Origin: Sthenelais limicola
Taxonomy: Eukaryota; Annelida; Polychaeta; Phyllodocida; Sigalionidae
NCBI GenBank assembly: GCA_942159475.1
Contig: OW804096.1
Location: 88,267,784 to 88,331,783, forward strand
Length of the DNA stretch: 64,000 nucleotides
Reading direction: 5' to 3'
Under the pieces are notes generated by a model that worked only from the letters and a program-made list of their open reading frames with translations, searched no databases and was not told the DNA's origin. This document shows positions 38,301 to 48,934 of this stretch, in pieces (position 1 is the stretch's first letter; each line of letters begins with the position of its first letter). Position numbers and translations under genes: made by a program.

Positions 38301-38931
38301 TGCATTTCACTCTATGCTGTACTTCCAGCTCTGCAACGCCATTGCCATATTACCGGTGTATAATACTACTAGGAGTGAGTCATATTAAAGGATAATAAGG
38401 GATTGTTCATAATTAATCACTGAGGGGGGGGGGGGGGGGGGGGCGTTGTGAAAGATTCTTGTGCAAAATTGTAAGACCTCCCCCCGCCACCCACCCATTA
38501 AAGTCTTGTGCAAAATTTCTTAGCCAGTCTACAAAAAAAGGTACCACCCATAAAATACCCCCACCCCCAGTGGTTAAAAATGAACAGTCCCTAAGTGGCC
38601 TATGGGTCCGGCGATACAATTATCAATAATGATCTCTGTACAGAAACTTGGCAATTTCAGATGGGCCTTCCTCGAAATTCTAGGAGTGATGACGTTATAT
38701 GGCGTGATGCTTGTGGATGCTCAGTCGTTCATGTTTGAGACAACTATCTGCAGCCTAACACTGTACTCTATATCTATGCTTTGCTACGTGTTGGCCGACC
38801 TTGACTCCCCTTTCTACGGATTTTTTCGAGTAGATATGAGCGTTTTGTACGAGGTGGTAAAACGAGCAGAAAATGTTTACAACTGCGCCAGAGATGAAAG
38901 ACCAATCGATATTAGTTACGTCAGAGTGTAA
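35317..38931 (+). CDS. DUF4239/bestrophin-like multi-pass membrane protein, copy B
   Basis: Seven exons (35317-35488, 35865-36049, 36176-36313, 36700-36825, 37512-37695, 37892-38060, 38661-38931) join in phase into 414 residues with GT-AG introns. The start ATG (TTCCATGG context) follows an acceptor by ten bases. There is no signal peptide and no acidic domain, unlike copy A. Hydrophobic segments occur in exons 1, 3, 4 and 7 (two). Shared blocks with A include CFLAPAGLVYA, SLLDQIITM versus GLLDQIVTL, ICTDRMG versus ICSDRMG, WAFLE, and LDSPFYGFFRVD near the C-terminus. The last three exon boundaries and phases equal those of A, proving a common origin. It is the same family, tentatively DUF4239; function unknown. 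A LINE lies tail-to-tail directly downstream. Confidence 0.8.
38399..38591. repeat. MITE with G-run in the last intron of gene B
   Basis: Ends GGGATTGTTCATAATTAATC and, on the other strand, GGGACTGTTCATTTTTAACC form an imperfect inverted repeat continuing into a G-run of about 20 bases (38424-38443) opposite a C-rich arm. Noncoding, wholly intronic. Confidence 0.55.
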
Positions 38932-39423
38932 CGACAAGATAAGAACATTTGTTATAAGATTAATATGAAAATAGTCAAATATAGAGATATTTTTGTTTTT
39001 AAATATAATTTTAAAAAAAATGTCGTGATGAATAATATTAGTATTTAAAAACAGGATGTGATGAGAACAGCACTCTATGTAATTCATATCCTGAATTAAA
39101 TTTTTTTTTTTTTTTTGGACGTGTTTATTTTCTACTTAATATTAACAGGAAAATTTCTGCAGAAATAACCGCCGCATACATTTTGCGTTTTTATAGGTCA
39201 TCTGCACACTTCTCTATCATTAATGTGTTTTATTCTTTGATGAATTGAAATTTAACTAGAAAAAGATATATAATTATATAATAATCGTCAAAGGTATTAC
39301 ATCAGTAATTGGATGGACATATGAAAAATAGAAATGATGAGAATGAAAATATATATAAATCTCTTGTGCAATTTACATGAGGTGTAGAGTGAGTGGAGGA
39401 GCAAACTGAGCAAGTTGCGTATC

Positions 39424-42279
39424 TTACTGTTTTTCTAAATAGTGTTTCTTAATCTGGATCTTAAACATTTTATTGTCTTGTATATTGCGCAATCTTATGG
39501 GTAAATTATTCCAAGTGGAAGCCACTTGATATGATAGCGAGTATTTATCACAATCCCTTTTGGGAATAAATTGAGGTAGGATAGGGGCATCTAATAGGCG
39601 AGTTGCTCTGTTTGCTTGTAATTCATTGTTGATTCTAGTTTTCGAGATGGTAATAAAAGCTAATTTAGAAAGAAGAAAGCCAGTTCTGTTGTTGATGGGC
39701 ATAGTTTTAGTGTTTGCATGAATTTCCACAGTGGGAGTTCTTGGGGGGCATCCAAGAGCAATCTTGAGGGCCTTATTTTGTAATCGCTGAATCTTAGTTA
39801 GTGTTTTCTGATGACAATTTGTAAGAAAGGGGGCACTATAATCAATAATTGATAGAATGTTTGCTTTAACTAAAAGGAGGGCACTTTTTTTGTTTAAATT
39901 TGGTCTTATTAATGCTAGTTGGTGAATTCTAAAATTTAATGATTTCAGTAAGATATTACTTTGCTCTTGGAAGCCCAATTTGTTATCAATGTTTATGCCA
40001 AGATATGAGTAGTTCCTAACACATTCAATTTCGGTGTTATTTATCTTAAGAGAGAGTTGGCTATTGGTCTTTCTTTTTTCACCAAACAGAATCGTTTTGG
40101 TTTTATTAGCATTGACAAGAATCTTATTGGCAACTGACCACTTATAAAATTTGTTGAGATTGTGGGTCATATTATTTTCCAATTCTGTGACTGTCTCCCC
40201 AGTGGAGTATAGCACAGTGTCGTCTGCATACAAAATAAATCTGCATGATAAATTAAGTTTATTGATATCGTTGGAAAAAATCAGATAAATTATCGGGCCC
40301 AAAATTGAGCCTTGGGGGACACCACAGCCTATCCTTGACTCACCTGAGAATATATCACCTAGCTTAACAGTCTGAGATCTCTCATGAAGGTATGATTTAA
40401 GCCAGTCAAGGGCAAGATCTCTAAATCCAATTTTTTCTAGTTTTTTAAAGATTATCTCGTGATTCACGCTATCGAAGGCCTTGCTAAAGTCTATGAATGT
40501 CGCTGCAGTTAGCAGATTATTATTATTATTCTTATTAATTAGGGTTATTAGTTCATATAAAGCTTCTTGTGTAGATCTGTTTTTCCGGAAGCCATATTGA
40601 TGGGGGGTTAGAACATTATTATTATCTAGATGAGACCAAATTTGTTTCGCAATAAATTTTTCTAAAAGTTTCCCTCCAATATGAGTCAAGGCAATAGGCC
40701 TAGTGTCCCCCGGGTGAACTGTAACCGCTGTCTTAGGTATTGGCTTAACAATTGCGATTTTCCATGCGGATGGGAAAATGCCAGTTGAAATTGATAAATT
40801 CATTACATGAAGTAATTGTTTATATAATACATGGAATAATTCTTTGTAGATACTGGCAGAGATTTCTTTACACCCTGACGATTTTGTAATATCAATATCA
40901 TCAATCAGTTCTAAAAGGAGTTGACTATTCAACAATTCAAAAGCAGGGCAAGCCTCCTCTATTATCTCATCGTGCAGGATTAAAGGCATTTGTTCAATTT
41001 TGTCTTGAATTTTATCACCGATAGAACAATAGTGATCATTTAAGTAATTGGCAGAGTCAATTGTATTTAGCTCAATATTGTCTTTGTCGCAAATGTTTGT
41101 TATGTCTTTTTTCTTTTTAGAAGTAATTTCGTCTATAGTACGCCAAAGTTTTTTACTATTATTAGAATTATTTTCCAGCAGATTAGTATAATATTGTGTC
41201 TTGGCCCTTCTGAATAAATTATTAACATAGTTTCTTTGATTCTTAGCAGCTTGAAGGTCATTTTGATCCTTTGACAAGTTGGCTGCTTTAAATAATTCAT
41301 CTCTTGTTTTGCAAGCATTTGAGATTTCAATCGAATACCAACCCGGCCTACCAGTATGGGAGTGTATTTTTTTCCAAGGAGCTACTGTATCAGCAGTTTC
41401 AACTATTATAGAATACAGTTTATCCCATGCTTTATTCACATCCTGGGTATTATAGAAGTCTTCCCAATTTATATCTGCGAGGAAAGCATTTACAGCATCA
41501 GTACTAAATTTTTTCATTGATCTAATTTTAATCTTCGTGCCGGGTACTTTTTTGGTGCGTTTGTGTTTAATAGTAAGATATATAACTTGGTGATCCGAAA
41601 TATTGTAGTTTAATGTACCTGCTGTAACCGCTTTATTACATTTAAAAATAAAATAATCTATAATACTATCTTTTTGAAGCCCATAACGGGTGGTGAACTT
41701 CTTATTTATATCTAAGCCAAAGTCCTGGGCGAGTTCAGTAATCATTTTATATTTAGGATCTTTTTTCTCATAGAGGTCGATATTAAAATCCCCTACCAAT
41801 ATGGTTGTACATGGGTGTCTCATGTCAGCGTGAATTTGCAAGATTTCCCTGAGTTTGGTACAGCACAGGTTGATATTCGACTGAGGTGGACGATATACCA
41901 GTCCTAATTTTATTGGCTTCATATAGCTCTTTGTAATTGTTATATGGAGAAATTCAATTGTTTCGTTGCTCATGGAGAGGTCCCAATCTATATTATATTG
42001 GTATATATTCTTAACATATATGCACAAACCTCCACCATGTTTATTCGTTGTCCGGTTATAATTAATTAGGTTATAATTGGGGTGCTCAAGTAATTTTAGG
42101 GCTGAGTCATTTTTCAGCCAAGTTTCCGAAAAGCACACTACGTCAAGATCACCACTTAATATATCATTTTTAACATAGTCAATCTTTGGGATAATTGAAC
42201 GAATGTTAAGGTGAACAATCTTAATGCCTGCCTGCCTATTGAGGCTCTCCCAATCATCGAGTTTAACTTCTGTTAGCAT
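39424..42279 (-). CDS. LINE ORF2: apurinic-like endonuclease and reverse transcriptase (951 aa)
   Basis: Nicks target DNA and copies the element RNA at the nick. The endonuclease spans residues 21-235 with HLNIRSI (23-29), FSETWL (50-55), GDFN (163-166) and SDH (228-230). The reverse transcriptase spans about 505-760 with GFRKNRST, FIDFSKAFDSVNH, GVPQGSILGP and the catalytic FILYADD (681-687). A C-terminal WNNLP-type stretch is usual in CR1/Jockey-group proteins. Length and order match a complete CR1-group ORF2. No stop or frameshift. Confidence 0.93.
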   Translation of the reverse strand: MLTEVKLDDWESLNRQAGIKIVHLNIRSIIPKIDYVKNDILSGDLDVVCFSETWLKNDSALKLLEHPNYNLINYNRTTNKHGGGLCIYVKNIYQYNIDWDLSMSNETIEFLHITITKSYMKPIKLGLVYRPPQSNINLCCTKLREILQIHADMRHPCTTILVGDFNIDLYEKKDPKYKMITELAQDFGLDINKKFTTRYGLQKDSIIDYFIFKCNKAVTAGTLNYNISDHQVIYLTIKHKRTKKVPGTKIKIRSMKKFSTDAVNAFLADINWEDFYNTQDVNKAWDKLYSIIVETADTVAPWKKIHSHTGRPGWYSIEISNACKTRDELFKAANLSKDQNDLQAAKNQRNYVNNLFRRAKTQYYTNLLENNSNNSKKLWRTIDEITSKKKKDITNICDKDNIELNTIDSANYLNDHYCSIGDKIQDKIEQMPLILHDEIIEEACPAFELLNSQLLLELIDDIDITKSSGCKEISASIYKELFHVLYKQLLHVMNLSISTGIFPSAWKIAIVKPIPKTAVTVHPGDTRPIALTHIGGKLLEKFIAKQIWSHLDNNNVLTPHQYGFRKNRSTQEALYELITLINKNNNNNLLTAATFIDFSKAFDSVNHEIIFKKLEKIGFRDLALDWLKSYLHERSQTVKLGDIFSGESRIGCGVPQGSILGPIIYLIFSNDINKLNLSCRFILYADDTVLYSTGETVTELENNMTHNLNKFYKWSVANKILVNANKTKTILFGEKRKTNSQLSLKINNTEIECVRNYSYLGINIDNKLGFQEQSNILLKSLNFRIHQLALIRPNLNKKSALLLVKANILSIIDYSAPFLTNCHQKTLTKIQRLQNKALKIALGCPPRTPTVEIHANTKTMPINNRTGFLLSKLAFITISKTRINNELQANRATRLLDAPILPQFIPKRDCDKYSLSYQVASTWNNLPIRLRNIQDNKMFKIQIKKHYLEKQ

Positions 42280-42460
42280 ATCAGTATTCTTTTAGTAGTA
42301 TCAACCGTCAAATTCATAGACTCAGAGTCAAATATTACCAAGCCATACTTGTGCACCCAGGTAACGATTATCGTTGTCGTGGGGCTCTGTTGCAGCAGTA
42401 CAAATAATATACATGGTATTCCTTCTTGCATACATAATTATAGACATATGATGAACACAG

Positions 42461-44104
42461 TTAGGCCCATGGATCATAAGAAAAGACATAGAAATTTGGT
42501 AACTTACCAGCCATGTGCAACGAGATAAATTCTTTACCAATACGGAGTACAATAGTCCAATGCGGGTATACATTCTTAGCACGTTCACTATACAAGTCTG
42601 AGGCCAGTTTAGATAGAGAGACCAATCCAGTAGCTGAAGAAGAAACCGATCTCGATCTCGTATATGAAGGAGTGAGTTTTTCAGCATAGGATGTGCTTTG
42701 TATAGCAACTGCACCGGTGGTAGTCCTGGATGCTTGTTGTGGAGACGAAGGGGGAGGCATGTCTGGTCTCACTCGTCCAAGTGGGCCTAGTATTGTTTGG
42801 TCCGGGTCAATGTCGGTTGAACGGTACATTGGCTGGCTCGATGGGAAGGATGGGAAATTCACATCATCCATGTCCTCTTGATGATTGGTCGTCCAATTAC
42901 TATGAGAGGCTAGGATCCCTCCTGAGGCAGTGCTCGATTTCTTTGCTTCTGTTTTGTAAGATTTTTTCCTATTCATTTTCGGTGAGCTACTGTTGGAGGG
43001 TTTAGGTTTTTCACCGTCATGTCCTTTGAATACACGGTTCATCCTTTCTTCTGGGGGGGTGTAATTGTTGATGGACGATCTGATATCTTCAAGTATTTGC
43101 CCCATTAAATTGTCGCCCAAGTACTTATCACTACCTATGTGCTCAGAGTATAGACTACATCCTATTGCCCAGAAGCGATCGTTAGTCGCTTCATATAGGG
43201 AAGCATTCCCTGTCTGAGATAAGTAATCTGCCAAAAACTCGTTTTGAGCAAACTTTTCTTCGGCTACAGCCCTCATCACCGCCACTTTAACCTTGTTCCA
43301 TTTCTCATTGGATTCGATCTCGGATGCTATTCTTTTTATCCTCCTTGGATCCTTTTCCAAGTATATACGTGTTGCCTCTTCTCTTTTACCAAGCAGGTTG
43401 GCACGTGCGTAGTGGTAAGCTTGTTCACAAGAATTAAAGACCAGATCATCCACTTTTATTGGAGATGGGTAGAAGTTGCTCAAGGGGGAGAACTCACTTT
43501 GGAAGAAAATCCCTTTCTTTGTCCATCTTGTCTTAGCGTTGCTGAGTTTCAGCCCTTCGTCCAACATCTCTAGTTGGTCGTGCCTATACCAAATTCCTCC
43601 AATTTGAATCTTATCCCTTACAATTTTCCCCACCTCTACGCCATCTTGTTTCTCTGCATGATATTTAACGGTACGAAGTTTAGACTTCCTCTCCTGAATT
43701 TCCTCAGGCAAATCTGGGTTAATGAAAACTTTTGGAAACTTCTGATTCCCCTTGAGTCTGGCCCTCTTGTCATAAATCTCATTGCGAAGTACCTCATTCT
43801 GTAACTTAACTAAGATCTGTTTTGAGCCAAGCTGGTATCTCCCAATTCTTCTCGCGTGGAATATTTCTTCCTTTCTTATTCTGGGATTGATTTCTCTTAG
43901 AACTTCTAGAGCTACCTTATCTATGTCCTCCGAGCGATTGTATGTGACCCCTGCTATTATAAGATTGGCGCGCCTTTGGTCTGTCTCCATTGAGAGCATT
44001 TTTTCATGGTCTTGGTTTTTCTCTTCGGTAACTTTACTAAGCTGTTTTTTCAACGATGAAACCTCTTCCCTCATGTAATTCCCACTAGTTACTAAGTCAT
44101 CCAT
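42461..44104 (-). CDS. LINE ORF1: coiled coil, L1-type RNA-binding module and NADAR domain (547 aa)
   Basis: Presumed nucleic-acid-binding partner of ORF2. Residues 10-45 form a short coiled coil. Residues 43-180 resemble the RRM and C-terminal domain of L1-type ORF1p (RRANLIIAGV, then ILVKLQNEVLRNEIYDKRARL). Residues 199-345 read as a NADAR/YbiA-like domain: SPLSNFYPSPI, FNSCEQAYHYARA and NDRFWAIGCSL. Residues 346-490 are Ser/Pro/Lys-rich and probably disordered. The start is the first in-frame ATG after an upstream stop; about 35 open codons precede it without a Met. The ORF1-like part is secure; the fusion is read directly from one uninterrupted frame. Confidence 0.85.
   Translation of the reverse strand: MDDLVTSGNYMREEVSSLKKQLSKVTEEKNQDHEKMLSMETDQRRANLIIAGVTYNRSEDIDKVALEVLREINPRIRKEEIFHARRIGRYQLGSKQILVKLQNEVLRNEIYDKRARLKGNQKFPKVFINPDLPEEIQERKSKLRTVKYHAEKQDGVEVGKIVRDKIQIGGIWYRHDQLEMLDEGLKLSNAKTRWTKKGIFFQSEFSPLSNFYPSPIKVDDLVFNSCEQAYHYARANLLGKREEATRIYLEKDPRRIKRIASEIESNEKWNKVKVAVMRAVAEEKFAQNEFLADYLSQTGNASLYEATNDRFWAIGCSLYSEHIGSDKYLGDNLMGQILEDIRSSINNYTPPEERMNRVFKGHDGEKPKPSNSSSPKMNRKKSYKTEAKKSSTASGGILASHSNWTTNHQEDMDDVNFPSFPSSQPMYRSTDIDPDQTILGPLGRVRPDMPPPSSPQQASRTTTGAVAIQSTSYAEKLTPSYTRSRSVSSSATGLVSLSKLASDLYSERAKNVYPHWTIVLRIGKEFISLHMAGKLPNFYVFSYDPWA
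43070..43510 (-). other. NADAR (YbiA/DUF1768-like) domain inside LINE ORF1
   Basis: Family hallmarks are visible: an aromatic and SNF segment (FSPLSNFYPSPI, residues 205-216), a conserved Glu in the EQAYHYARA helix (E227, equivalent to the S-x-E-H-x-F-Q-A motif of YbiA) and the late D-R-F-W-A-I-G motif (309-315). NADAR proteins are N-glycosidases acting on riboflavin intermediates or removing ADP-ribose from guanine. Whether this copy is catalytic is not known. Confidence 0.8.
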
Positions 44105-44261
44105 TTTGTTGATAACTAATTCTAGATTTTTGTGAGCACAATTCAGCGATTTCTTGAGAGAGTCAACTGACGAATCATCTTTATCGATCGCATATTCAGT
44201 TATACTTTTCTCAAATCACAATGATTCATTACTAAAATCTTGTCATAGGGCACGTAAGTGT

Positions 44262-45393
44262 CATGGCGACGGGGCGCAAATTAACACAAATTAGTCGAGT
44301 AGTTGTACCGATGTGTGGACTAGAAGTAAACATAGTTAGCATTGGGGTGATAAATAATCACTCTATACATCGCCCCAGTAAAGGTTTAGCGATTATGGAG
44401 GCTATAGTTGAAATCGTTTGCCTCTAAAGATGGATATATGTAATTCAGAATTCATAAAACTATCACCGATGAACAGAGATTATTTATCTCCGCAATGGTG
44501 GGGCTACGGGAGTTTTGCGCGACATGTCCACATATGAAACTCCTACAGTAGCCCGACTCAAAAAATCGCTGCCGTGGACTACTTACTATTACTTTTGTCA
44601 TAATTTAAAGAATTAATGTTTCGATCAGTACTTGGTTATTATTAAATAATTGGGGTATATTAGACCTAGGTTTAGTTTCCCCCATTTGGGGTACTTTGAA
44701 ACTGGAGGGGGTATATCCAACCTAGGTCTAAGAACCCCCGGGAGTACATTTGACCTAGGTGGGTACATTATAACTGCTACACATGTAACCGGTACAACTG
44801 CTTTAGTCCCCAACTTAGCGCGCAATGTTCGGTTTACAACTGAATGGATGATGGAGGCAGGTTTGGGGAATATTTTAAACCATTTTACAAATATTGCCAA
44901 AATTGTCTTGGATAAGTTGTTAAATTGTGAAACAGTAAGTAGTTGATAATTTCGTTATTGTTAAATCAAACATGAAAACTATAGATGTCAAGAGAGAATT
45001 TCTAAAATGTGATTATGTTGGGAGAGAAAGGAGACGAGAGTTCTGTTTTATTTTATTTTATTGTGTCATGAACAATTCAATTTAACACACGATATTTTTA
45101 GTTGAGTTATGAAAATGTTGTCCAGTATCTCTTACACATAATATCAGCATGAATCCACCTCGGATGGCAAGCAACATAAAGGGTCGACATGATTTATTTA
45201 TTAGATAAATAAAAAGGTAAATATGTCGTCGTATAGTTTTTTGTAAAACAATGACAAAAACAAATTTTCTCCTCCCCAAATTTTCAATTCTTCACTTTCA
45301 TTTTGCCTCCTCTGGTTCCGAGGGATCTCTTGTAATGATAAACAACGGAATTTCTTTGAGACATTAAACATAAATGGATATCCTTGCAAGCCG
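44262..45393. other. LINE 5' flank and SUB1 3' region, no gene seen
   Basis: The part next to ORF1 may hold the LINE 5' UTR. A patch at 44500-44560 folds imperfectly (GGGGCTACGGGAGTTT opposite AAACTCC-ACAGTAGCCC). Short repeats of GACCTAGG occur at 44660-44760. AATAAATAAAT on the minus strand near 45190 is a likely SUB1 polyadenylation signal. Confidence 0.4.
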
Positions 45394-46497
45394 TTACAGG
45401 GCGTCATCGATTTCGGGTATTGCGTCCTTTAATTTTGTCCACTGATCCATTGTAAGCGAGATACCTGAAGATGACAAGAGTGATTATGGACCAATCAACA
45501 AACTTGTTATTCAAATTTGAATAAATAATTTTGAGCCCACAAAGAAGGCCTGAATAGGCCAAAACACCTATTTGCCTACGGTACATCTTCCCTGTGATGC
45601 TCAATTCAACACTAACCCCTTCTTGAATATAAATAGATAATATCAATTTGCTTAAACTACGATCAATATGACCGCAAGTATTTACGTTTAAACATCGCCC
45701 TCTGGAATCCGCTTCGGTGAGCAATTAATGTAGATATTACGGTAATCCATCACATATTCAACATGCTGTCATTTTGAAGGCGGGCCGTAAAAAACCTGTT
45801 GTTTAAATCAAATAAAATTGATGCAAATACCTTTTCTTCCAGGCAACATTTCTCCGTCCTTGTCATAATATTCCCGAATACTGATGAGTTTTTTCCCTCT
45901 GAATTCCTGGACAGAGACAAACCTCATCTTGGAAAGCTGAATGAAAAAAAAAGGTTTACCCATGAATAGGAAAGAAGTTCCAAGTGATAGTGTAAAGACG
46001 AGAATAAATTTCATTACAATTGTTTACAAACCGGAATCATGAGTTCATCAGAATTTCCTTTCGATGATGAAGATTTGCTCTCGGATTTTTTCTCTGGTTT
46101 CTTCTCGGTCTTTTTCTTTTTGGGAGAAGGCTGTAAATGGGGATTTTTAAAAAAAGTAATTAGGTTCAGGTAAAAGGAAAAAAACCCACCGGCCTCCAGA
46201 AAATCCAGCAACAAATTAAATCTTGGACATAGAAAATCCAGCAACAAATTAAATCTTGAACATAGAAAATGTAAACTGCTTCCAGTCCTGCTACTCATCT
46301 CTAAATGATGAGTGACATGTGCACGATTTCAGTCCTCCAATGTGAGAAAATGAGAGGGCATACTATTTTTCAACCTACAGAAAACGGGTTCTGTGTTTGC
46401 GCAACAGATACATTATTCAGTTTAATGAGAATTGGTTTACCTGAACATCTGAATCAGAATCCGATTCGGAAGTAACGTATTCCTTGGACTTAGGCAT
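45394..46497 (-). CDS. SUB1: SUB1/PC4 transcription coactivator p15 homolog
   Basis: Single-stranded-DNA-binding general coactivator of RNA polymerase II in the nucleus. Exons 46497-46441, 46130-46032, 45936-45831 and 45464-45394 join in phase into 110 residues. The N-terminus [17 protein letters not shown] matches the Ser/acidic start of vertebrate SUB1. A Lys/Ser-rich linker follows. The core has [20 protein letters not shown], then [12 protein letters not shown] and the C-terminal IPEIDDAL. Human SUB1 is 127 residues; the shortening lies in the linker. The first exon holds only 19 codons, and an acceptor-like TTTTCAG just upstream of the ATG suggests a 5' UTR intron. Confidence 0.95.
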
Positions 46498-46754
46498 ACT
46501 GGTGCTGAAAAGATAGTGCCTTTAGATAGAGTCTTTATCTTAATGCATAATAGTGGATTGAGTTCCATAAATGTAACATATAGGAGACAAGAAAAAGAGC
46601 AACGACTAAACAAAGAACATTTGTTGGATTGTATGTGTAACTTGACTGGTATTTTGTAAATATACAATTACATTGTATCACCAGTAGTGAATAACCTCAA
46701 GGGGACGGGCAGGGTATTAAGGGGGAGGGACGGGAGAGGTAGAGGTAGAGGTAG

Positions 46755-46807
<53 letters not shown>

Positions 46808-47105
46808 TTTTATTCCGAATAGACATACAGTACAATCAGAAAAGAATACACCATCTGCAAGTCTTATGACATGCAGGTCTTCCAGGCAAATCTTAGTTAG
46901 TGAACATAGGTGGTTTGTTCAATGTTCAATCATGTTGTTTGTGATTGAATATGGTCCGTGTCAATTTGTAGTGTTCATTTTTGTGTAGTAACGGACAGTA
47001 GAGTTTGTTTATTACAATGTTAAGATAAAGTCTATTCGAGAGATAAGGTTCCTGTATCAATATCTAGGGAAGAATAAAATAGAATAATATAAAATACTAC
47101 TTAGC
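46498..47105. other. SUB1 upstream region with simple repeats
   Basis: Likely promoter of SUB1. It contains a (GAGGTA)n stretch at 46734-46757 running into a (TA)n tract at 46758-46804. No coding seen. Confidence 0.5.
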
Positions 47106-47202
47106 ACTTATAGGACGAGTTGCCGCACGGCGCGTAAATAAAGGACGAGATCGGAGATCGAGTCCTTTATTTACGCGTCATGCGGCAACTCGTCCTATAA
47201 GT
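47106..47202. repeat. 97-bp hairpin foldback element
   Basis: Arms of about 41 bases with only two mismatches begin ACTTATAGGACGAGTTGCCG and are complementary to the right side; the loop is about 16 bases. The stem would be extremely stable if transcribed. Confidence 0.8.
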
Positions 47203-48367
47203 TGATTATTATACATGCCTAGTTTTGCATGTAAAACATGCTTAATTAAAAAGATATTAACATAATTTACCATATCTGGTTTTCGTACAAGAGGAATATA
47301 ACTAGAAACAGTTGAAATGATGGAGGAAGAAAGCCCTCACACCGGCAAACTTGCGCCACCAAAACTTGCGTCGCCATGACAACGCGTCGGTAATGTACTA
47401 GTCCAATACCATGTTACAAGTAATGAGCGGCTGTCGGGGCCTCGGTATTGAATGCGTGTATAATAATACAAGTTTAGTTTTGTTCCTCTAGTACATTGAC
47501 ATTGCCCCCCATCCCGCCCACCATCTTCCAACCTCCAAAATCGTTTAATTTTAGTGTTAAATCAATGTGCAAAACCATCCCCAATGTTTTGCACATCATA
47601 TGGTGGCACTACCTGGTGAGAGTGTGAGAAACCATTTCCGAGTTTACGGAGTCATGCTGAGCGTAGGAGACAGATCGAGCATGCTGTCATGGCTTCAGAA
47701 CTAGAGCTGTAGCTCCGCATTACCGCGCGGGGTCTGGTACTCCGTAATCATACTAGTAAGAGCTAGAAATCTTTGGTGAAATCACTCTTATAACTTATAA
47801 TCTGGACACTGGGATAGGTGAGGAGTGTGGCCACATAGGAAATATAGGGTTATTTGGAAATTATAGCGGATTCTGCCCGATAGGTTTTCGGCCTACGGCT
47901 GTGTCGAATTTGCGAGTTACGGTTTTTATGCATGCATAATTATTATTATGCCACTGACGACCTCTTGTCAAGTTCTTTGGAGATAAACACTATCCAGCCC
48001 TGCCGGGCATTCGTCCCCAGCCAACTTGAGTAATTAAATACCCACAGAGAGCCCTGGGTGGTGCGATCCCCATTCCAGGACGGATAGGCCTCTGCTAATG
48101 TCCCCCAGAACCCCTAATTTTATATTTATAATATCAATCGATGGTAAATACTCTTTGAGAAACACTTAGACAAACGTGGACGAATCAAGACAAATCCAGA
48201 AACGAACATGGCTTTTAGCTTGTTTAATAAAACTTCTGACGAGAGAGACGGTGACAACAATATAGTCAAAGTTATTCTTTTATTAGTCAGTTTTACTACG
48301 GACACTCCACTACTACCTTTACTGAATAGGCAAGATTTGATTGAATTACCCAGGTTGGCTTGAGATA
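47203..48367. other. Intergenic sequence, no gene seen
   Basis: No supported ORF. A patch at 48000-48115 looks like part of a dispersed repeat but could not be named. Confidence 0.35.
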
Positions 48368-48512
48368 AGGGGTCATTAAAAAATTACGTAACGCTTTTTT
48401 GCCTCAAAATTTACACCCCACCCCTGCGTTACGCCCCGCAATGTTATAGTATGGGACTGTCTGACCCTCCCCCCCCCCCCCTCGAGCGTTACATAATTTT
48501 TGAATGACCCCT
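48368..48512. repeat. 145-bp MITE with AGGGGTCATT ends
   Basis: About 28-base inverted ends (AGGGGTCATTAAAAAATTAC left; AGGGGTCATTCAAAAATTAT on the other strand at right) with two mismatches. Similar ends are widespread in invertebrate genomes as far as I recall. Noncoding. Confidence 0.7.
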
Positions 48513-48934
48513 AAGTGCAGCTGACACTAATTTCATAGAGCAAGCGAGGCCAGTCTGAGGGTGACCACAGCTGTAGGTATGTGCCTCCCCACACCCGCTG
48601 ACACACAGTGCAGCCGCATGCATCATGCACTCAACCTGCACCTACATACAGCGCATCCAATGACCTGTTGAGATTTGTTCTAATAATTCTTTTCTATAAT
48701 TATCTGAGGAAAATAAATTAATATGCAGATAGGGCATGGTGTTGTCTCATATATCCTCAAGTTTGGTGGCAATATTAGATGTTTTTCTGCCTCTAAAATT
48801 GTATTGAGGGTCCCTCTCTGCGTCCATTGGAACCTGCACCTACATACATAATAAATTCCTGAGGCCTTGCGGCAATGCCCTACAAGGCAAGAGTTTGTTT
48901 GATAAACTGGTAGAAAAACCTTTTTTATTTTATT
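48513..48934. other. Intergenic sequence left of the gypsy element
   Basis: No gene seen; contains a repeated phrase ACCTGCACCTACATACA at about 48640 and 48833. Confidence 0.4.

Larger units (their letters stand above)
39100..44250 (-). mobile_element. CR1-like non-LTR retrotransposon (LINE), near full length
   Basis: On the minus strand the element has ORF1 (44104-42461), a 181-base spacer, ORF2 (42279-39424), a 3' UTR with AATAAA near 39129, and a poly(A) tail of about 17 A just before 39100. The tail sits about 170 bases beyond the gene B stop. The 5' limit near 44250 is an estimate: no target-site duplication was found by eye. Both ORFs are uninterrupted, so the copy may be young. Confidence 0.8.
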
